Below, piece by piece: positions 45,405 to 58,518 of a stretch of 64,000 nucleotides of DNA. The DNA lies in contig NZ_JACSQO010000009.1 in NCBI RefSeq assembly GCF_014836595.1, forward strand, positions 124,001-188,000, read 5' to 3'. Below the pieces are notes generated by a model. It did no database searches, was not told the origin of the DNA, and saw nothing but the letters and a program-made list of their open reading frames with translations. Each line of letters opens with the position of its first letter. Positions within the stretch are counted from its first letter, which is position 1. The DNA comes from Psychrobacillus faecigallinarum (GTDB lineage Bacteria > Bacillota > Bacilli > Bacillales_A > Planococcaceae). The translations under genes were made by a program, and so were the position numbers.

Positions 45405-45440
45405 TGGGACATTTTTGGCGTAAGTGGGACAAAAACGTCA
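45405..45440 (+). promoter_or_regulatory. CggR operator
   Basis: Two TGGGAC half sites (45405-45410 and 45425-45430) lie exactly 20 bp apart, with GGCG and CGTC at the second half-site positions. The B. subtilis CggR operator is CGGGAC-N6-TGTC-N4-CGGGAC-N6-TGTC, which has the same 20-bp period. It lies 24-59 nt before cggR, so CggR would block its own operon. Confidence 0.82.
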
Positions 45441-45463
45441 CCAATAAGGTTGGGATGTGACAA

Positions 45464-46501
45464 ATGGATTCTTTTCTAGGTGCGCAACTAAAGCTTATGC
45501 CAGAGATGAGTGACCTGCTTCAGAAGAGGTATCGTATTCTCCAAACAATCCAGCTGACCAAAGGTATTGGCCGAAGAGTTCTAGGTGAACAGCTAAGCTT
45601 AACCGAGCGTGAAACTCGTAAGGAATTGGACGCTTTAAGGACTCAAGGCTTGATAGAGGTTTCTCGTGAGGGAGCTTCGATTACAGCTGAGGGCAATGAA
45701 GTATTAACAGAGTTAAAAGAAGTAGTTCGTTTGTGGTCGGGTCGATCGCAGATGGAGCTAATGTTAAAAAAATATTTAAATATAAAAGATGTGATTATAG
45801 TTCCGGGAAATGTAGATAATGATACAAATACATCTATGCTTTTATCGCAGGAGGCTGCAAAGTATTTAGAAAGTATTTTACTGAATGAACACATTATCGC
45901 AGTTACCGGTGGGTCAACGATTGCATCCATCTCCCATGCAATGACGGAGTCGTCCAGATGGAAGGACTTGTTGTTTATTGCAGCTAGAGGAGGGGTAGGG
46001 AAGGATGTCCGGCTACAAGCAAATACAATAGCGTCTTTGTTTGCTAGTAAGATGAATGGATCCTACCGCACGTTATATATACCTGACCGCTTAAGTGAGG
46101 AAGCATATATGACGATGAAGAAAGAGCCTTTTATTCAAGAAATGATGGACCTTTATGAAAGGACGAACATCATTATTCATGGAATAGGCGATGCTTTAGA
46201 AATGGCCAAAAGAAGAAATTCTAGTGACGAGGAGATTGAGCTTCTGAGAAGTAGAGGAGCGGTCAGTGAGTCGTTTGGCTATTATTTCAACAACCAGGGT
46301 GAAGCAGTTCACCATATTCGAACAATTGGCGTTCAGTTAAACCAGCTTCAACATATAGAGCATCTACTTGCGGTTGCAGGCGGGGCAAAAAAAGCAAATG
46401 CACTTATTTCTTATTTCAAGCAGGCACCATTGCAAACTGTCTTAGTAACAGATGAAGGTGCAGCAAACGAAATGATGAAAGTAATTCCAAAAAACATTTA
46501 G
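45464..46501 (+). CDS. cggR: Central glycolytic genes regulator CggR
   Basis: 345 aa SorC/DeoR-type repressor. The N-terminal HTH is around QLTKGIGRRVLGEQLSLTERETRKELDALRTQGLIEV; the effector domain includes ITGGSTIASISHAMTES-like VTGGSTIASISHAM near residue 148 and RGGVGKDVRLQANTIASLFASKM. It binds the operator while fructose-1,6-bisphosphate is low and is released when glycolytic flux is high. gapA begins 12 nt downstream, and the shared operon gives negative feedback. Confidence 0.96.
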   Translation: MDSFLGAQLKLMPEMSDLLQKRYRILQTIQLTKGIGRRVLGEQLSLTERETRKELDALRTQGLIEVSREGASITAEGNEVLTELKEVVRLWSGRSQMELMLKKYLNIKDVIIVPGNVDNDTNTSMLLSQEAAKYLESILLNEHIIAVTGGSTIASISHAMTESSRWKDLLFIAARGGVGKDVRLQANTIASLFASKMNGSYRTLYIPDRLSEEAYMTMKKEPFIQEMMDLYERTNIIIHGIGDALEMAKRRNSSDEEIELLRSRGAVSESFGYYFNNQGEAVHHIRTIGVQLNQLQHIEHLLAVAGGAKKANALISYFKQAPLQTVLVTDEGAANEMMKVIPKNI

Positions 46502-46513
46502 GAGGAATTTATA

Positions 46514-47521
46514 ATGACAGTAAAATTAGCTATTAACGGATTTGGACGTATCGGACGTAAGGTTTTCAGAGAAGCTTTAGAGCAAAAGGATTTAGAAGTA
46601 GTAGCAATCAATGACTTAACAGATGCAGCGATGCTTGCTCATTTATTGAAATATGATTCTGTACACGGTATCTCTAATGCGGACATCACTTCAGAGGGTG
46701 AATACCTAGTAGTTAACGGGAAAAACATTCAAGTATTCGCAGAAAAGGATCCTTCAGTACTTCCTTGGAAAGACCTAGGAGTAGACATCGTAATCGAATC
46801 TACTGGCGTATTCAGCACAGTAGAAAAAGCAGGCAAGCATTTAGAAGCAGGAGCTAAAAAAGTTATTCTTTCTGCTCCAGCGAAAGACAATATGCCGACA
46901 TTCGTTATGGGTGTAAATGAAGAAAAATATAACCCAGAAACAGATCATGTAGTTTCCAACGCTTCTTGTACAACAAACTGCTTGTCACCAGTAGCGAAAG
47001 TATTACAAGATAACTTTGGTATCAAACGTGGGATGATGACAACAATTCACTCATTCACAAATGACCAACGTATCTTAGATTTACCACATAGCGACTACCG
47101 TCGTGCTCGTGCAGCATCTGAGTCTATGATTCCAACAACAACTGGAGCAGCAGCTGCAGTAGCGAAGGTTCTACCTGAGCTAAAAGGAAAATTAGATGGT
47201 ATGGCTGTTCGTGTACCGACACCAAACGTATCACTAGTCGACTTTGTAGCAGAGCTAGACAAAGAAGTAACTGTAGAAGAGTTAAACAAAGTGCTTCGTG
47301 AAGCTTCTGAAAATGAACTAAAAGGAATTCTGGAATACAACGAGCTTCCATTAGTATCAATCGACTACAATGGTAACACTGCTTCTTCAACTGTAGACGG
47401 ACAATCTACTATGGTATTAGGTGACAACCTTGTAAAAGTATTAGCATGGTATGACAACGAATCAGGCTACTCTGCACGTTGTATCGACCTTGCATTATTA
47501 ATGGCAAAAAAAGGGTTATAA
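46514..47521 (+). CDS. gapA: Glyceraldehyde-3-phosphate dehydrogenase, glycolytic
   Basis: 335 aa. The catalytic Cys152 is in SNASCTTNC, NAD-binding NGFGRIGR at 8-15, and Asp34 (AINDLTD) is the residue that favours NAD over NADP. DLPHSD is present near residue 186-191. These mark the GapA (glycolytic) type rather than the NADP-using GapB. AGGAGG precedes ATG. A terminator stands between it and pgk. Confidence 0.98.
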   Translation: MTVKLAINGFGRIGRKVFREALEQKDLEVVAINDLTDAAMLAHLLKYDSVHGISNADITSEGEYLVVNGKNIQVFAEKDPSVLPWKDLGVDIVIESTGVFSTVEKAGKHLEAGAKKVILSAPAKDNMPTFVMGVNEEKYNPETDHVVSNASCTTNCLSPVAKVLQDNFGIKRGMMTTIHSFTNDQRILDLPHSDYRRARAASESMIPTTTGAAAAVAKVLPELKGKLDGMAVRVPTPNVSLVDFVAELDKEVTVEELNKVLREASENELKGILEYNELPLVSIDYNGNTASSTVDGQSTMVLGDNLVKVLAWYDNESGYSARCIDLALLMAKKGL

Positions 47522-47607
47522 TTTAAAGCACTAAGCCTTTCAAAAGCCGAGGAACATTAGTTTTTGAATAGCGTTAAAGTATAATAACCTCTATAATAAA
47601 AGAGGGT

Positions 47608-47646
47608 AAAGGAGCAAAGGTTACCCCTTTTGCTCCTTCTTTTTTT
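47608..47646 (+). terminator. Terminator/attenuator between gapA and pgk
   Basis: Stem AAAGGAGCAAA / TTTTGCTCCTT, loop GGTTACCCC, followed by CTTTTTTT. It would let cggR-gapA be made in excess over the downstream genes, with partial read-through. Confidence 0.85.
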
Positions 47647-47683
47647 AAGTAGGCAATTCAATTACATAAGGAGGCTTATTTTT

Positions 47684-48868
47684 ATGAAGGAAAAACAAAC
47701 AATGAGCGATGTAACGTTAAAGGGAAAACGCGTCTTTTGTCGAGTAGACTTCAATGTACCAATGGAAGACGGTGCAATTACAGATGATACTCGTATTCGT
47801 GCAGCACTACCTACGATCCAACACTTAATCGAGCAAGGAGCAAAAGTGATTCTTGCAAGCCATATGGGTCGCCCAAAAGGGGAAGTAAAGGAAGAGCTAC
47901 GATTGACAAAGGTTGGCGAGCATTTAGCAAAGCTATTGAATAAGCCTGTCACTAAATTAGATGAATCAATTGGAGAAAAAGTGGAACATACTATCTCTGA
48001 AATGAACGAGGGAGACGTTGTTCTTTTAGAAAACGTCCGCTTCCACGCTGGAGAAGAGAAAAACGATCCAGAGTTAGCAAAAGCGTTTGCTTCGTTAGCG
48101 GATGTATATGTAAATGACGCATTTGGTGCTGCTCACCGCGCACATGCGACAACAGAAGGTATTGCTAAGCTACTTCCAGCAGTTTCTGGATTGTTGATGC
48201 AAAAAGAATTAGATGTATTAGGAAAAGCTTTAACTACACCTGAACGACCTTTCACAGCTATCATTGGTGGAGCGAAGGTAAAGGATAAAATCGGTGTCAT
48301 CGATCATTTATTGGACAAGGTAGACAACATCCTAATCGGTGGTGGACTGTCTTATACATTTACGAAGGCACAAGGCCATGAGATTGGAACTTCTCTTTTA
48401 GAGGAGGACAAAATCGATTTAGCTAAGTCTTTCCTTGAAAAAGCGAAGGAAAAAGGCGTGAACTTCTATTTGCCAATCGATGTGGTTGTTGCAGACGAGT
48501 TCTCCAAGGATGCAAATACGAAGGTCGTGTCAATCGACCAAATCCCTTCAGACTGGATGGGCTTAGACATTGGTCCTGAAACCGTAAAGCTTTACGATCA
48601 AGTCATTAAAGACAGCAAGCTAATTATTTGGAACGGACCGATGGGTGTGTTTGAAATGGATGCTTTTGCAAACGGAACGAAGGGTGTTGCCAATGCAATG
48701 GCGGAAACCTCTGGATATACAATCATTGGCGGAGGAGATTCAGCTGCAGCTGTAGAGAAATTTGATGTAGCAGATAAAATGGACCATATATCAACTGGTG
48801 GAGGAGCTTCCTTAGAGTTTATGGAAGGTAAGGACTTACCAGGCGTATCGGCACTAAACGATAAGTAA
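47684..48868 (+). CDS. pgk: Phosphoglycerate kinase
   Basis: 394 aa, identical in length to B. subtilis. Key parts are [18 protein letters not shown], the hinge region [34 protein letters not shown] and [12 protein letters not shown] near the ATP site. It makes ATP from 1,3-bisphosphoglycerate. ATAAGGAGG precedes ATG 47684; earlier in-frame codons reach into the upstream terminator and are rejected. tpiA follows after 16 nt. Confidence 0.98.
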   Translation: MKEKQTMSDVTLKGKRVFCRVDFNVPMEDGAITDDTRIRAALPTIQHLIEQGAKVILASHMGRPKGEVKEELRLTKVGEHLAKLLNKPVTKLDESIGEKVEHTISEMNEGDVVLLENVRFHAGEEKNDPELAKAFASLADVYVNDAFGAAHRAHATTEGIAKLLPAVSGLLMQKELDVLGKALTTPERPFTAIIGGAKVKDKIGVIDHLLDKVDNILIGGGLSYTFTKAQGHEIGTSLLEEDKIDLAKSFLEKAKEKGVNFYLPIDVVVADEFSKDANTKVVSIDQIPSDWMGLDIGPETVKLYDQVIKDSKLIIWNGPMGVFEMDAFANGTKGVANAMAETSGYTIIGGGDSAAAVEKFDVADKMDHISTGGGASLEFMEGKDLPGVSALNDK

Positions 48869-48884
48869 ATGGAGGAGATTTTAT

Positions 48885-49638
48885 ATGCGTAAACAAGTAA
48901 TCGCAGGAAACTGGAAAATGTACAAAACGCTTTCTGAGGCAAAGCAATTTGCTAGCGAATTAAAAGCGAAGCAGCTAGATACGACAAATGTAGAGGCAGT
49001 CATCTGTGCACCTGCTCTATTTTTAGAGTCATTAGTTAACGAGACTAAGGGATCTTTTATTTCAATCGGTGCTCAAAACATGCATGAAGAAAAGGAAGGA
49101 GCGTTCACTGGTGAAGTGAGCGGTCAACAATTACAAGATTTAGGCGTAAGCTATGTCGTAATTGGTCACTCCGAAAGACGCCAATATTTCAACGAAACCG
49201 ACGAATCAGTCAATAAAAAAGCAAAGGCTGCATTTGAAAATAACCTAACGCCAATCATTTGTGTTGGAGAATCGTTGGAGCAGCGTGAGAGCAACGAAAC
49301 AGAAAGCATTGTTTCTGCTCAAACAACAGCAGCGCTAGAAGGTCTTTCAGAAGAACAAGTGAAAAACACAATTATCGCATACGAGCCAATCTGGGCAATC
49401 GGAACTGGTAAAACAGCTACGGCTGACGATGCAAACGATGTATGTCGTTCCATCCGTGAAACGATTTTAGATGGTTTTGGAGAAGAAGTTGCAAGTGCGG
49501 TCCGTATCCAATACGGCGGCAGCGTGAAGCCTGAAAATATTGAGGAATTGCTTTCTAAGGAAGATATTGATGGTGCATTAGTAGGCGGGGCGAGCTTACA
49601 GGTAGATTCGTTTGTGAAACTACTGGAGGCTGGTGCAA

Positions 49639-49646
<8 letters not shown>
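48885..49646 (+). CDS. tpiA: Triose-phosphate isomerase
   Basis: 253 aa. Catalytic residues are visible in AGNWKM (Lys), VIGHSERR (His near 95), and [14 protein letters not shown] (Glu near 167, then the flexible loop 6). [16 protein letters not shown] closes the phosphate site. It interconverts dihydroxyacetone phosphate and glyceraldehyde-3-phosphate. GGAGGAG precedes ATG; it overlaps gpmI by 8 nt. Confidence 0.98.
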
Positions 49647-52472
<2,826 letters not shown>

Positions 52473-52484
52473 ATAATGGTAGAT

Positions 52485-52519
52485 AACTACTTAACACTTT
52501 TGTGTTAAGTAGTTTTTTT
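52485..52519 (+). terminator. Terminator of the glycolytic operon
   Basis: Perfect 13-bp stem AACTACTTAACAC / GTGTTAAGTAGTT with a four-T loop, followed by TTTTT. It stands directly before minisatellite array 2. Confidence 0.95.
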
Positions 52520-52549
52520 GTGGGGAGATTTGTGTGGAGCGTGGGAAGT

Positions 52550-53200
52550 GTTGCGGAGATAGGGAGAAGTGTTGCGGGAAATAGAGAAAGTGTTGCGGAG
52601 ATAGGGAGAAGTGTTGCGAGAAAGAGAGGAAGCATTGCGGGAAATAAAAGAGTTGCGGGAAATAAGGAAAGTGTTGCAGAGATGAGTCGAAGTGTTGCAG
52701 AGAAGGAGCAAAGTGTTGCGCGAAAGAGAGGGAGCATTGCGGGAAATAAAAGAGTTGTGGGAAATAAGGAAAGTGTTGCGGAGATAGGGAGAAGTGTTGC
52801 AGAAAATGGGCAAAGTGTTGCGCGAAAGAGAGGAACCATTGCGGGAAATAAAAGAGTTGCGGGAAATAAGGAAAGTGTTGCAGAGAAGAGTCGAAGTGTT
52901 GCAGAGAAGGAGGAAAGTGTTGTGCGAAAGAGAGGAAGCATTGCGGGAAATATAAGAGTTGCGGGAAATAGGGCAAGTGTTGCAGAAATAGGGAGAAGTG
53001 TTGCGCAAAAGGATAGAAGTGTTGCAGAGATGAAGCAAGGTGTTGCACAAAAGGTGGTGAACATCAGGGAAATGCGGAACGTTGGAGAGACGGAGCGGAA
53101 CCTTGCACAGATTGCGTGCAACATTGCGGAGATAGAATAAAACCTTGCACAGATGGAGTGAAACCTTGCGGAGACGAGCATAAACATTGCAGAAATCACG
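52550..53200 (+). repeat. Minisatellite array 2 (21-bp units, 102-bp higher-order repeat)
   Basis: From 52550 to about 53060 there are 25 units headed GTTGC or ATTGC, spaced 21 bp apart except for an 18-bp step after each ATTGC unit (52634, 52736, 52838, 52940). These markers recur every 102 bp, so the block is four 21-bp units plus one 18-bp unit. The unit body is purine-rich (for example GGGAAATAGAGAAA). Unit order decays after 53060 but TTGC remnants continue to about 53200. Long frames are open in all three minus-strand phases and one plus-strand phase through this array. They are a consequence of the period and I reject them as genes. Confidence 0.92.
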
Positions 53201-53242
53201 AAACTCTTGCAGGCCCATCATAATTTGCTAACGAGTCTCAAA

Positions 53243-53276
53243 AAAAGAGAGCAGGTACATCGCCTGCTCTCTTTTC
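53243..53276. terminator. Bidirectional terminator beside array 2
   Basis: Stem AAAGAGAGCAGG / CCTGCTCTCTTT with a seven-base loop, A-run before and TTCT after. It ends the minus-strand gene at 53279. Confidence 0.88.
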
Positions 53277-53278
53277 TA

Positions 53279-54799
53279 TTAAAATATATACGGGCCAACC
53301 AAGAAAAACAGGACGGCTAAATTCATAAAGGTCGCATATAAAATCATATACGTGTAATCTTCCTCTTCTGGGTTATAGCGGGCAAGGAATAATGGAACGA
53401 CCGATATAACAGCTCCTACGACTAATAAACCAACAAAATGCCAGCTTTCCGTAATGAATGGAACATTTGCAATGATCGTTTCTACCTTCGTAAAGCGATA
53501 TAAGAAAAAGATTTGCAACGCTAATAGCGAGATGACATGGATAACAAATCCTAAAAGGTAGGTTTTTTCATATTTAAATCGGTTTAAAATAACTGTGCTC
53601 AAATAGGAAATCCCAAATGCAAGGATGATCCATGCAAAGGCAAACAGTACTAGCATTAAGCCGTTAAAGGATTTACTAAACTGGGTGTAGGCTGCTTGCT
53701 TGTAGTCCTCCTTGGAAATTTGTTTGCTCTCTTCTATTTGGATTGGGTCAGAGGAGGTGTAAACTAATTCCCTTTGAGAACCATTCATCTCTAAAAAGGC
53801 AACGGTCTGCTTGTCTAATATGACAGGGCGCTCGTATCTGATACCTGATTTGGACAACAATGTAGCCTGAATCGTGCCATTAGTTAGCGGCCCCATGAAC
53901 ACTTGGTTTTTATTGCCGGCATAGGTTGCGGTAAAGGCTATTAACGTTTGTCCGTCCTGCTGAAGTACAGTTGGCTGGGTAATGTCATCTAATGTGCGAC
54001 CGTCCTCTTCATGCTCAAATTTTAGCTTCGTCAGCTGAATGGTTTGATTTGGCGAAAGATTAAAAGATGCCTGTTGGATCACCTTCGATTTTGCACCGCC
54101 AGAAACAATGGTTGCATCCATTAGCAGCAAGTACTCCTCTTTTGACTGCTCAATAATATTTAAGGAGGATACTAAGCTTGCTGTACTAGTGAACTTGAAT
54201 AATTGGTTAGGCTCGTTCGTTAGAGTGTATACGCTAAAGCGGTCTCCCTGAGTATCCTTTGTTATAGCAAAGATGTTATTATCAAAAATTTTAACATCAT
54301 AGATAGGCTCATCCATCCCATAAGCTTGCTCTTGACCATCCTTCAAAACTGTCAATTGACGGTCCTTCGTCCAGTAGACTAACGTATCGTCCGATTTTAC
54401 GAAATCCTCGACGTTTTGGGCAATTTCCTGGATGTCGTTCTTTGTGTTGAAATGAAGTAAGGAATAATTTTTAATATAATAAGAGTCCGTTTCATCACTC
54501 CAGGCGTTAGTGCTTGTACTAGTTAAGGCCAGGCTGCGAGCTTCCTTACAGCTTAAGTCCAAATCACAGGAGACGATGGTTTGCTGCTTGAAATTTCTAA
54601 GAGCAAGTATGTAGCTATTCTCCTTATCTAATACTTGAAAATTCGAATAATTAGAAGCAGGGATATCGACCGAAAAAGTTCTGCTCCAATTATCTGATGG
54701 TAGTTTCGTTTCTTCCTTTAATGTAAACCAATAGACGGTAGCGATTAACGCTAAAAGAATGATGCTGGTCATTGCAAATAATTTTTTGTTCACAATCAA
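53279..54799 (-). CDS. Membrane protein with large external domain, function unknown
   Basis: 506 aa. An N-terminal membrane helix (about residues 8-26, TSIILLALIATVYWFTL) anchors an extracytoplasmic region of about 350 residues with many beta-type strands (YDVKIFDNNIFAITKDTQGDRFSVYTL and similar), which could be a propeller-like fold. Four further helices occupy residues 385-505. I do not recognise the family. AAAGATTG is a poor ribosome binding site, so the exact start is less sure. It is monocistronic and convergent with eno across array 2. Confidence 0.75.
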   Translation of the reverse strand: MIVNKKLFAMTSIILLALIATVYWFTLKEETKLPSDNWSRTFSVDIPASNYSNFQVLDKENSYILALRNFKQQTIVSCDLDLSCKEARSLALTSTSTNAWSDETDSYYIKNYSLLHFNTKNDIQEIAQNVEDFVKSDDTLVYWTKDRQLTVLKDGQEQAYGMDEPIYDVKIFDNNIFAITKDTQGDRFSVYTLTNEPNQLFKFTSTASLVSSLNIIEQSKEEYLLLMDATIVSGGAKSKVIQQASFNLSPNQTIQLTKLKFEHEEDGRTLDDITQPTVLQQDGQTLIAFTATYAGNKNQVFMGPLTNGTIQATLLSKSGIRYERPVILDKQTVAFLEMNGSQRELVYTSSDPIQIEESKQISKEDYKQAAYTQFSKSFNGLMLVLFAFAWIILAFGISYLSTVILNRFKYEKTYLLGFVIHVISLLALQIFFLYRFTKVETIIANVPFITESWHFVGLLVVGAVISVVPLFLARYNPEEEDYTYMILYATFMNLAVLFFLVGPYIF

Positions 54800-54989
54800 T
54801 CTTTCCTATTCATTATGTATTTTTACAAAATAAACCATTAAATCTTTCCTATTTCATTTTACCGCTAGATTATGAGAAAATATATGATATTATTTAGATA
54901 ACTACTTTAAAGTTTATAGACTGTTGTCAGTTCTATTTAAATTTGGTAAAATTATAAGTGTTGTGAAGTTCTAATCAGGAGGTGTAACA

Positions 54990-55217
54990 ATGAATACATT
55001 ATTAATGACATTATTAATCATCGTCTCACTTGCTTTGATTGTAGTAGTATTATTGCAGTCAGGTAAAAGTGCTGGACTTTCAGGAGCCATCTCCGGAGGA
55101 GCTGAACAACTCTTTGGAAAACAGAAAGCTCGTGGTATGGATTTAATCTTACATAGAGCGACTGTCGTACTTGCAGTATTATTCTTCATTTTGACGATAG
55201 CTGTTACTAAATTTTAA
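54990..55217 (+). CDS. secG: Preprotein translocase subunit SecG
   Basis: 75 aa with two membrane helices (residues 3-20 and 55-74) and the conserved cytoplasmic loop [31 protein letters not shown]. SecG supports SecYE during export. AGGAGG precedes ATG. The order secG-est-rnr-smpB-ssrA matches B. subtilis. A terminator follows, so est is at least partly separate. Confidence 0.96.
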   Translation: MNTLLMTLLIIVSLALIVVVLLQSGKSAGLSGAISGGAEQLFGKQKARGMDLILHRATVVLAVLFFILTIAVTKF

Positions 55218-55230
55218 AAAACGAATGTAT

Positions 55231-55270
55231 ACGCCTAACCATACTTTCATTTGGTTAGGCGTTTTCTTTT
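55231..55270 (+). terminator. Terminator after secG
   Basis: Stem ACGCCTAACCA / TGGTTAGGCGT with a nine-base loop, then TTTCTTTT. Confidence 0.9.
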
Positions 55271-55364
55271 ATATTTGGGCATACATAAGATAAAATTAAT
55301 AATGGTAAGATATATATATAGTAGAAAAGAAATGCTGTTTTTGGATATAGGAGGTTTTATTGGA

Positions 55365-56111
55365 ATGCGCATCACTACACCAAAGCCGTTTTTTTTTGAG
55401 GCAGGAAAACGAGCAGTATTATTATTACATGGTTTTACCGGCAATTCGTCCGACGTCCGGATGCTTGGTCGGTTTTTAGAAAAAAATGGCTACACTTCCT
55501 TGGCTCCACATTATAAGGGACATGGTGTACCACCGGAGGAGCTGCTAGAAACTGGCCCAAAGGACTGGTGGAAGGATGTTATGAAGGCATACGACCGGTT
55601 AAAGGCAGCTGGCTATGACGAAATTGCTGTTGCTGGATTGTCGCTCGGAGGCGTATTTTCGTTGAAATTGGGGTATACAGTACCTGTAAAGGGAATAGTA
55701 ACTATGTGCTCTCCAATGACGATGAAAACGACCGACGTCATGTTTGAGGGCGTCGTAAAATACGCGAAGGAATATAAGAAATATGAAGGTAAAAGCGAGG
55801 AGCAAATAGAAGAAGAAGTAGAGGAGATTCGCAAAAATCCGATGCAAACACTGGGTGAGCTGCGAGAATTCGTCTATGAGGTCCGCGATCACGTTGATCA
55901 TATCTATGCGCCACTTTTCGTCACACAGGGGAAGCTTGATACAGTCATTGACATAAATTCTGCAAACTATATTTATGAGCAGGCTGAATCGATTGAAAAA
56001 AAGATAAACTGGTACGAGGAATCTGGTCATGTCATTACGCTTGGACCAGAAAAGGAAACGTTACATGAAGATATATTAAACTTTTTAGAATCGCTGGATT
56101 GGAATGTGTAA
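55365..56111 (+). CDS. est: Carboxylesterase (Est30/YvaK family)
   Basis: 248 aa alpha/beta hydrolase. The nucleophile is Ser93 in GLSLG, the oxyanion-hole segment is LLLHGFTGN near residue 20-27, the acid is in QGKLDTVID and the His in ESGHVITLG. It closely resembles the Geobacillus Est30 structure family and hydrolyses short-chain esters. ATG 55365 follows TAGGAGG; in-frame codons further upstream lie in the secG terminator. rnr follows after 43 nt. Confidence 0.95.
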   Translation: MRITTPKPFFFEAGKRAVLLLHGFTGNSSDVRMLGRFLEKNGYTSLAPHYKGHGVPPEELLETGPKDWWKDVMKAYDRLKAAGYDEIAVAGLSLGGVFSLKLGYTVPVKGIVTMCSPMTMKTTDVMFEGVVKYAKEYKKYEGKSEEQIEEEVEEIRKNPMQTLGELREFVYEVRDHVDHIYAPLFVTQGKLDTVIDINSANYIYEQAESIEKKINWYEESGHVITLGPEKETLHEDILNFLESLDWNV

Positions 56112-56154
56112 AACAGACCAATTCCGCACAATCTGAAAAGGGAGGGATGTTTAG

Positions 56155-58467
56155 ATGGAGAATATGAAAGAACAATTACTGGAGTTAATGAACTCAGAAG
56201 AATATAAACCGATGACCACCAAGGAATTAGAGGACCATTTTGGACTGACCGAGGCTGATGACTTCAAGGAGCTAGTAAAAACACTAGTTTCTATGGAGGA
56301 CAGCGGAGCGGTTGTACGCTCAAGATCTAATCGTTATGGTGTCCCATCTCGCATGAATTTAATCGTCGGGAGCTTCATCGGTCATGCAAAGGGCTTTGGT
56401 TTCGTCACACCAGAAGAATCTGGGATGGATGATATCTTTATTCCCCCTACGGAAATTAACGGGGCAGTAAACGGTGACAAGGTACTAGTTCGCGTATCGA
56501 AGGAATCATCAGGAGACCGCAGAGAAGGTACAATTATTAAAATTACTCAGCGAGGCATCTCACAGGTTGTCGGTACGTTCCAGGACAATAAAGGCTTTGG
56601 ATTCGTTATACCAGATGACAAAAAAGTGCCGATGGACGTATTTGTCGCTAAAGGCGACACACTAGGAGCAGTAGATGGACATAAGGTAGTTGTAGAGATT
56701 ACCGATTGGCCGAATGAAAGAAAGTCTGCAACAGGTATTGTCACGAAAATCCTTGGACATAAAAATGATCCAGGTGTTGATATTCTATCAATCATCTACA
56801 AGCATGGGATTACGATTGACTTCCCACAAGAGGTAATCGATCAAGCAGAGGCTGTTCCAGATCAAATCGCAGAAGGTGACCTAGAAGGACGCAGAGATCT
56901 TCGTGATGAGGTTATCGTCACAATTGACGGAGCAGACGCAAAGGACTTGGATGATGCAGTAACAGTAACAAAATTGCCTGAAGGTACATATAAGCTTGGC
57001 GTACATATCGCAGACGTAAGCCACTATGTAACAGAGGGATCAGCTCTTGACCGCGAGGCATATGACCGTGGAACAAGCGTGTACTTAACCGATCGTGTTA
57101 TTCCAATGATTCCGCACCGTCTATCGAATGGTATTTGTTCACTTAACCCACAGGTGGATCGTTTAACGCTTTCCTGTGAAATGATCATCAACGGCTCTGG
57201 TATGGTGACATCCCATGAGATTTTCCAAAGTGTGATCCGCACAACAGAGCGAATGACTTACTCAGATGTATATAAAATTCTAGAAGAAAAAGACGAAGCA
57301 TTAATCGAGCGCTACAAAGATCTAGTGCCAATGTTCGAGAATATGGCTGAGCTTGCAGCAGTGCTAAGAAAGAAACGTGAGGAACGCGGAGCAATCGACT
57401 TCGATTTCCCGGAAGCTAAAATTCTAGTAGACGAGGACGGCTGGCCAACAGACGTAGCTATTCGCGAGCGTACGGTGGCTGAGAAGCTGATCGAGGAATT
57501 CATGCTAGCTGCCAATGAAACCGTTGCAGAGCACTTTAAATGGATGGATGTGCCGTTCATTTACCGTATCCATGAAGATCCTAAGCCAGAAAAGCTTCAA
57601 CGCTTCTTCGGCTTCCTAACGAACTTCGGTTTAGTAGTAAAAGGTACGGGCAATGACATTCACCCGAAAGCACTTCAAGAAATCATTGAAAGTATCGAAG
57701 GAATGCCAGAGGAGCCAGTTATCTCAACAATGCTTCTTCGTTCCCTACAGCAGGCAAAATATTACGGAGAATGCCTAGGACACTTTGGTTTATCAACTGA
57801 GTTCTATACGCATTTCACATCTCCGATCCGTCGTTACCCTGACTTAATCGTACATCGTCTGATCCGTACGTATTTAGTGAATGGGGATGTTTCATCCGCA
57901 ACTATCAACCATTGGGGTGCAATCATCGACGATATCGCAGAGCATACATCGAAACGTGAACGCCGTGCAGTAGATGCAGAGCGTGACACGGATGCACTGA
58001 AAAAAGCACAATACATGGCAGATAAAATCGGTGAGGAATTCGAGGGTATCGTTAGCTCGGTTACGAACTTCGGTATGTTCATCGAGCTGCCAAACACAAT
58101 CGAGGGTCTTGTCCATGTGACGAACATGACAGACGACTACTACCGCTTTGACGACCGTCAAATGATGATGATCGGTGAGCGCTCTGGCAAACAGTTCCGT
58201 ATCGGGGACGAGGTAACGGTTCGCGTTTCAGCTGTAAAACCAGAGGAAGCCGCTGTAGACTTCGAGGTTGTAGGCATGAAAAAATCCTTTGGCCGCAGCA
58301 CACGTAAGGAAAGTCCTAAGGTCATCCATGCATCTAAAAAAGGCACTGGCAAGGATAGAAAAGACAAATCACAGCCAGGACCGAAAAAAGGAACGAATCA
58401 GAAAAAGAAATTCTATGAGTCCGTTGCGAAGAAATCCCAAAAACGCAAGCGACCAAAGAAAAAATAA
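56155..58467 (+). CDS. rnr: Ribonuclease R
   Basis: 770 aa. In order: winged-helix HTH_12 (about residues 15-75), two cold-shock-like OB domains (about 80-225), the RNB catalytic domain (about 235-570) with [13 protein letters not shown] acid residues near 258-269, an S1 domain (about 625-705, [29 protein letters not shown]), and a Lys-rich tail. The enzyme degrades structured RNA 3' to 5' and, with SmpB-tmRNA, removes faulty messages; the tail is the part that contacts the tmRNA system in E. coli. GGAGGG precedes ATG. Confidence 0.97.
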   Translation: MENMKEQLLELMNSEEYKPMTTKELEDHFGLTEADDFKELVKTLVSMEDSGAVVRSRSNRYGVPSRMNLIVGSFIGHAKGFGFVTPEESGMDDIFIPPTEINGAVNGDKVLVRVSKESSGDRREGTIIKITQRGISQVVGTFQDNKGFGFVIPDDKKVPMDVFVAKGDTLGAVDGHKVVVEITDWPNERKSATGIVTKILGHKNDPGVDILSIIYKHGITIDFPQEVIDQAEAVPDQIAEGDLEGRRDLRDEVIVTIDGADAKDLDDAVTVTKLPEGTYKLGVHIADVSHYVTEGSALDREAYDRGTSVYLTDRVIPMIPHRLSNGICSLNPQVDRLTLSCEMIINGSGMVTSHEIFQSVIRTTERMTYSDVYKILEEKDEALIERYKDLVPMFENMAELAAVLRKKREERGAIDFDFPEAKILVDEDGWPTDVAIRERTVAEKLIEEFMLAANETVAEHFKWMDVPFIYRIHEDPKPEKLQRFFGFLTNFGLVVKGTGNDIHPKALQEIIESIEGMPEEPVISTMLLRSLQQAKYYGECLGHFGLSTEFYTHFTSPIRRYPDLIVHRLIRTYLVNGDVSSATINHWGAIIDDIAEHTSKRERRAVDAERDTDALKKAQYMADKIGEEFEGIVSSVTNFGMFIELPNTIEGLVHVTNMTDDYYRFDDRQMMMIGERSGKQFRIGDEVTVRVSAVKPEEAAVDFEVVGMKKSFGRSTRKESPKVIHASKKGTGKDRKDKSQPGPKKGTNQKKKFYESVAKKSQKRKRPKKK

Positions 58468-58518
58468 AGAGGGAGCGGCCTAGGTCGCTCCACCTAGCTT
58501 TAGACAGGGGTGAATAGA

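Noticed and set aside
47630..47683. Earlier start for pgk
   Set aside because: It would begin inside the T-run of the gapA terminator; ATAAGGAGG precedes ATG 47684 and gives the standard 394 residues.
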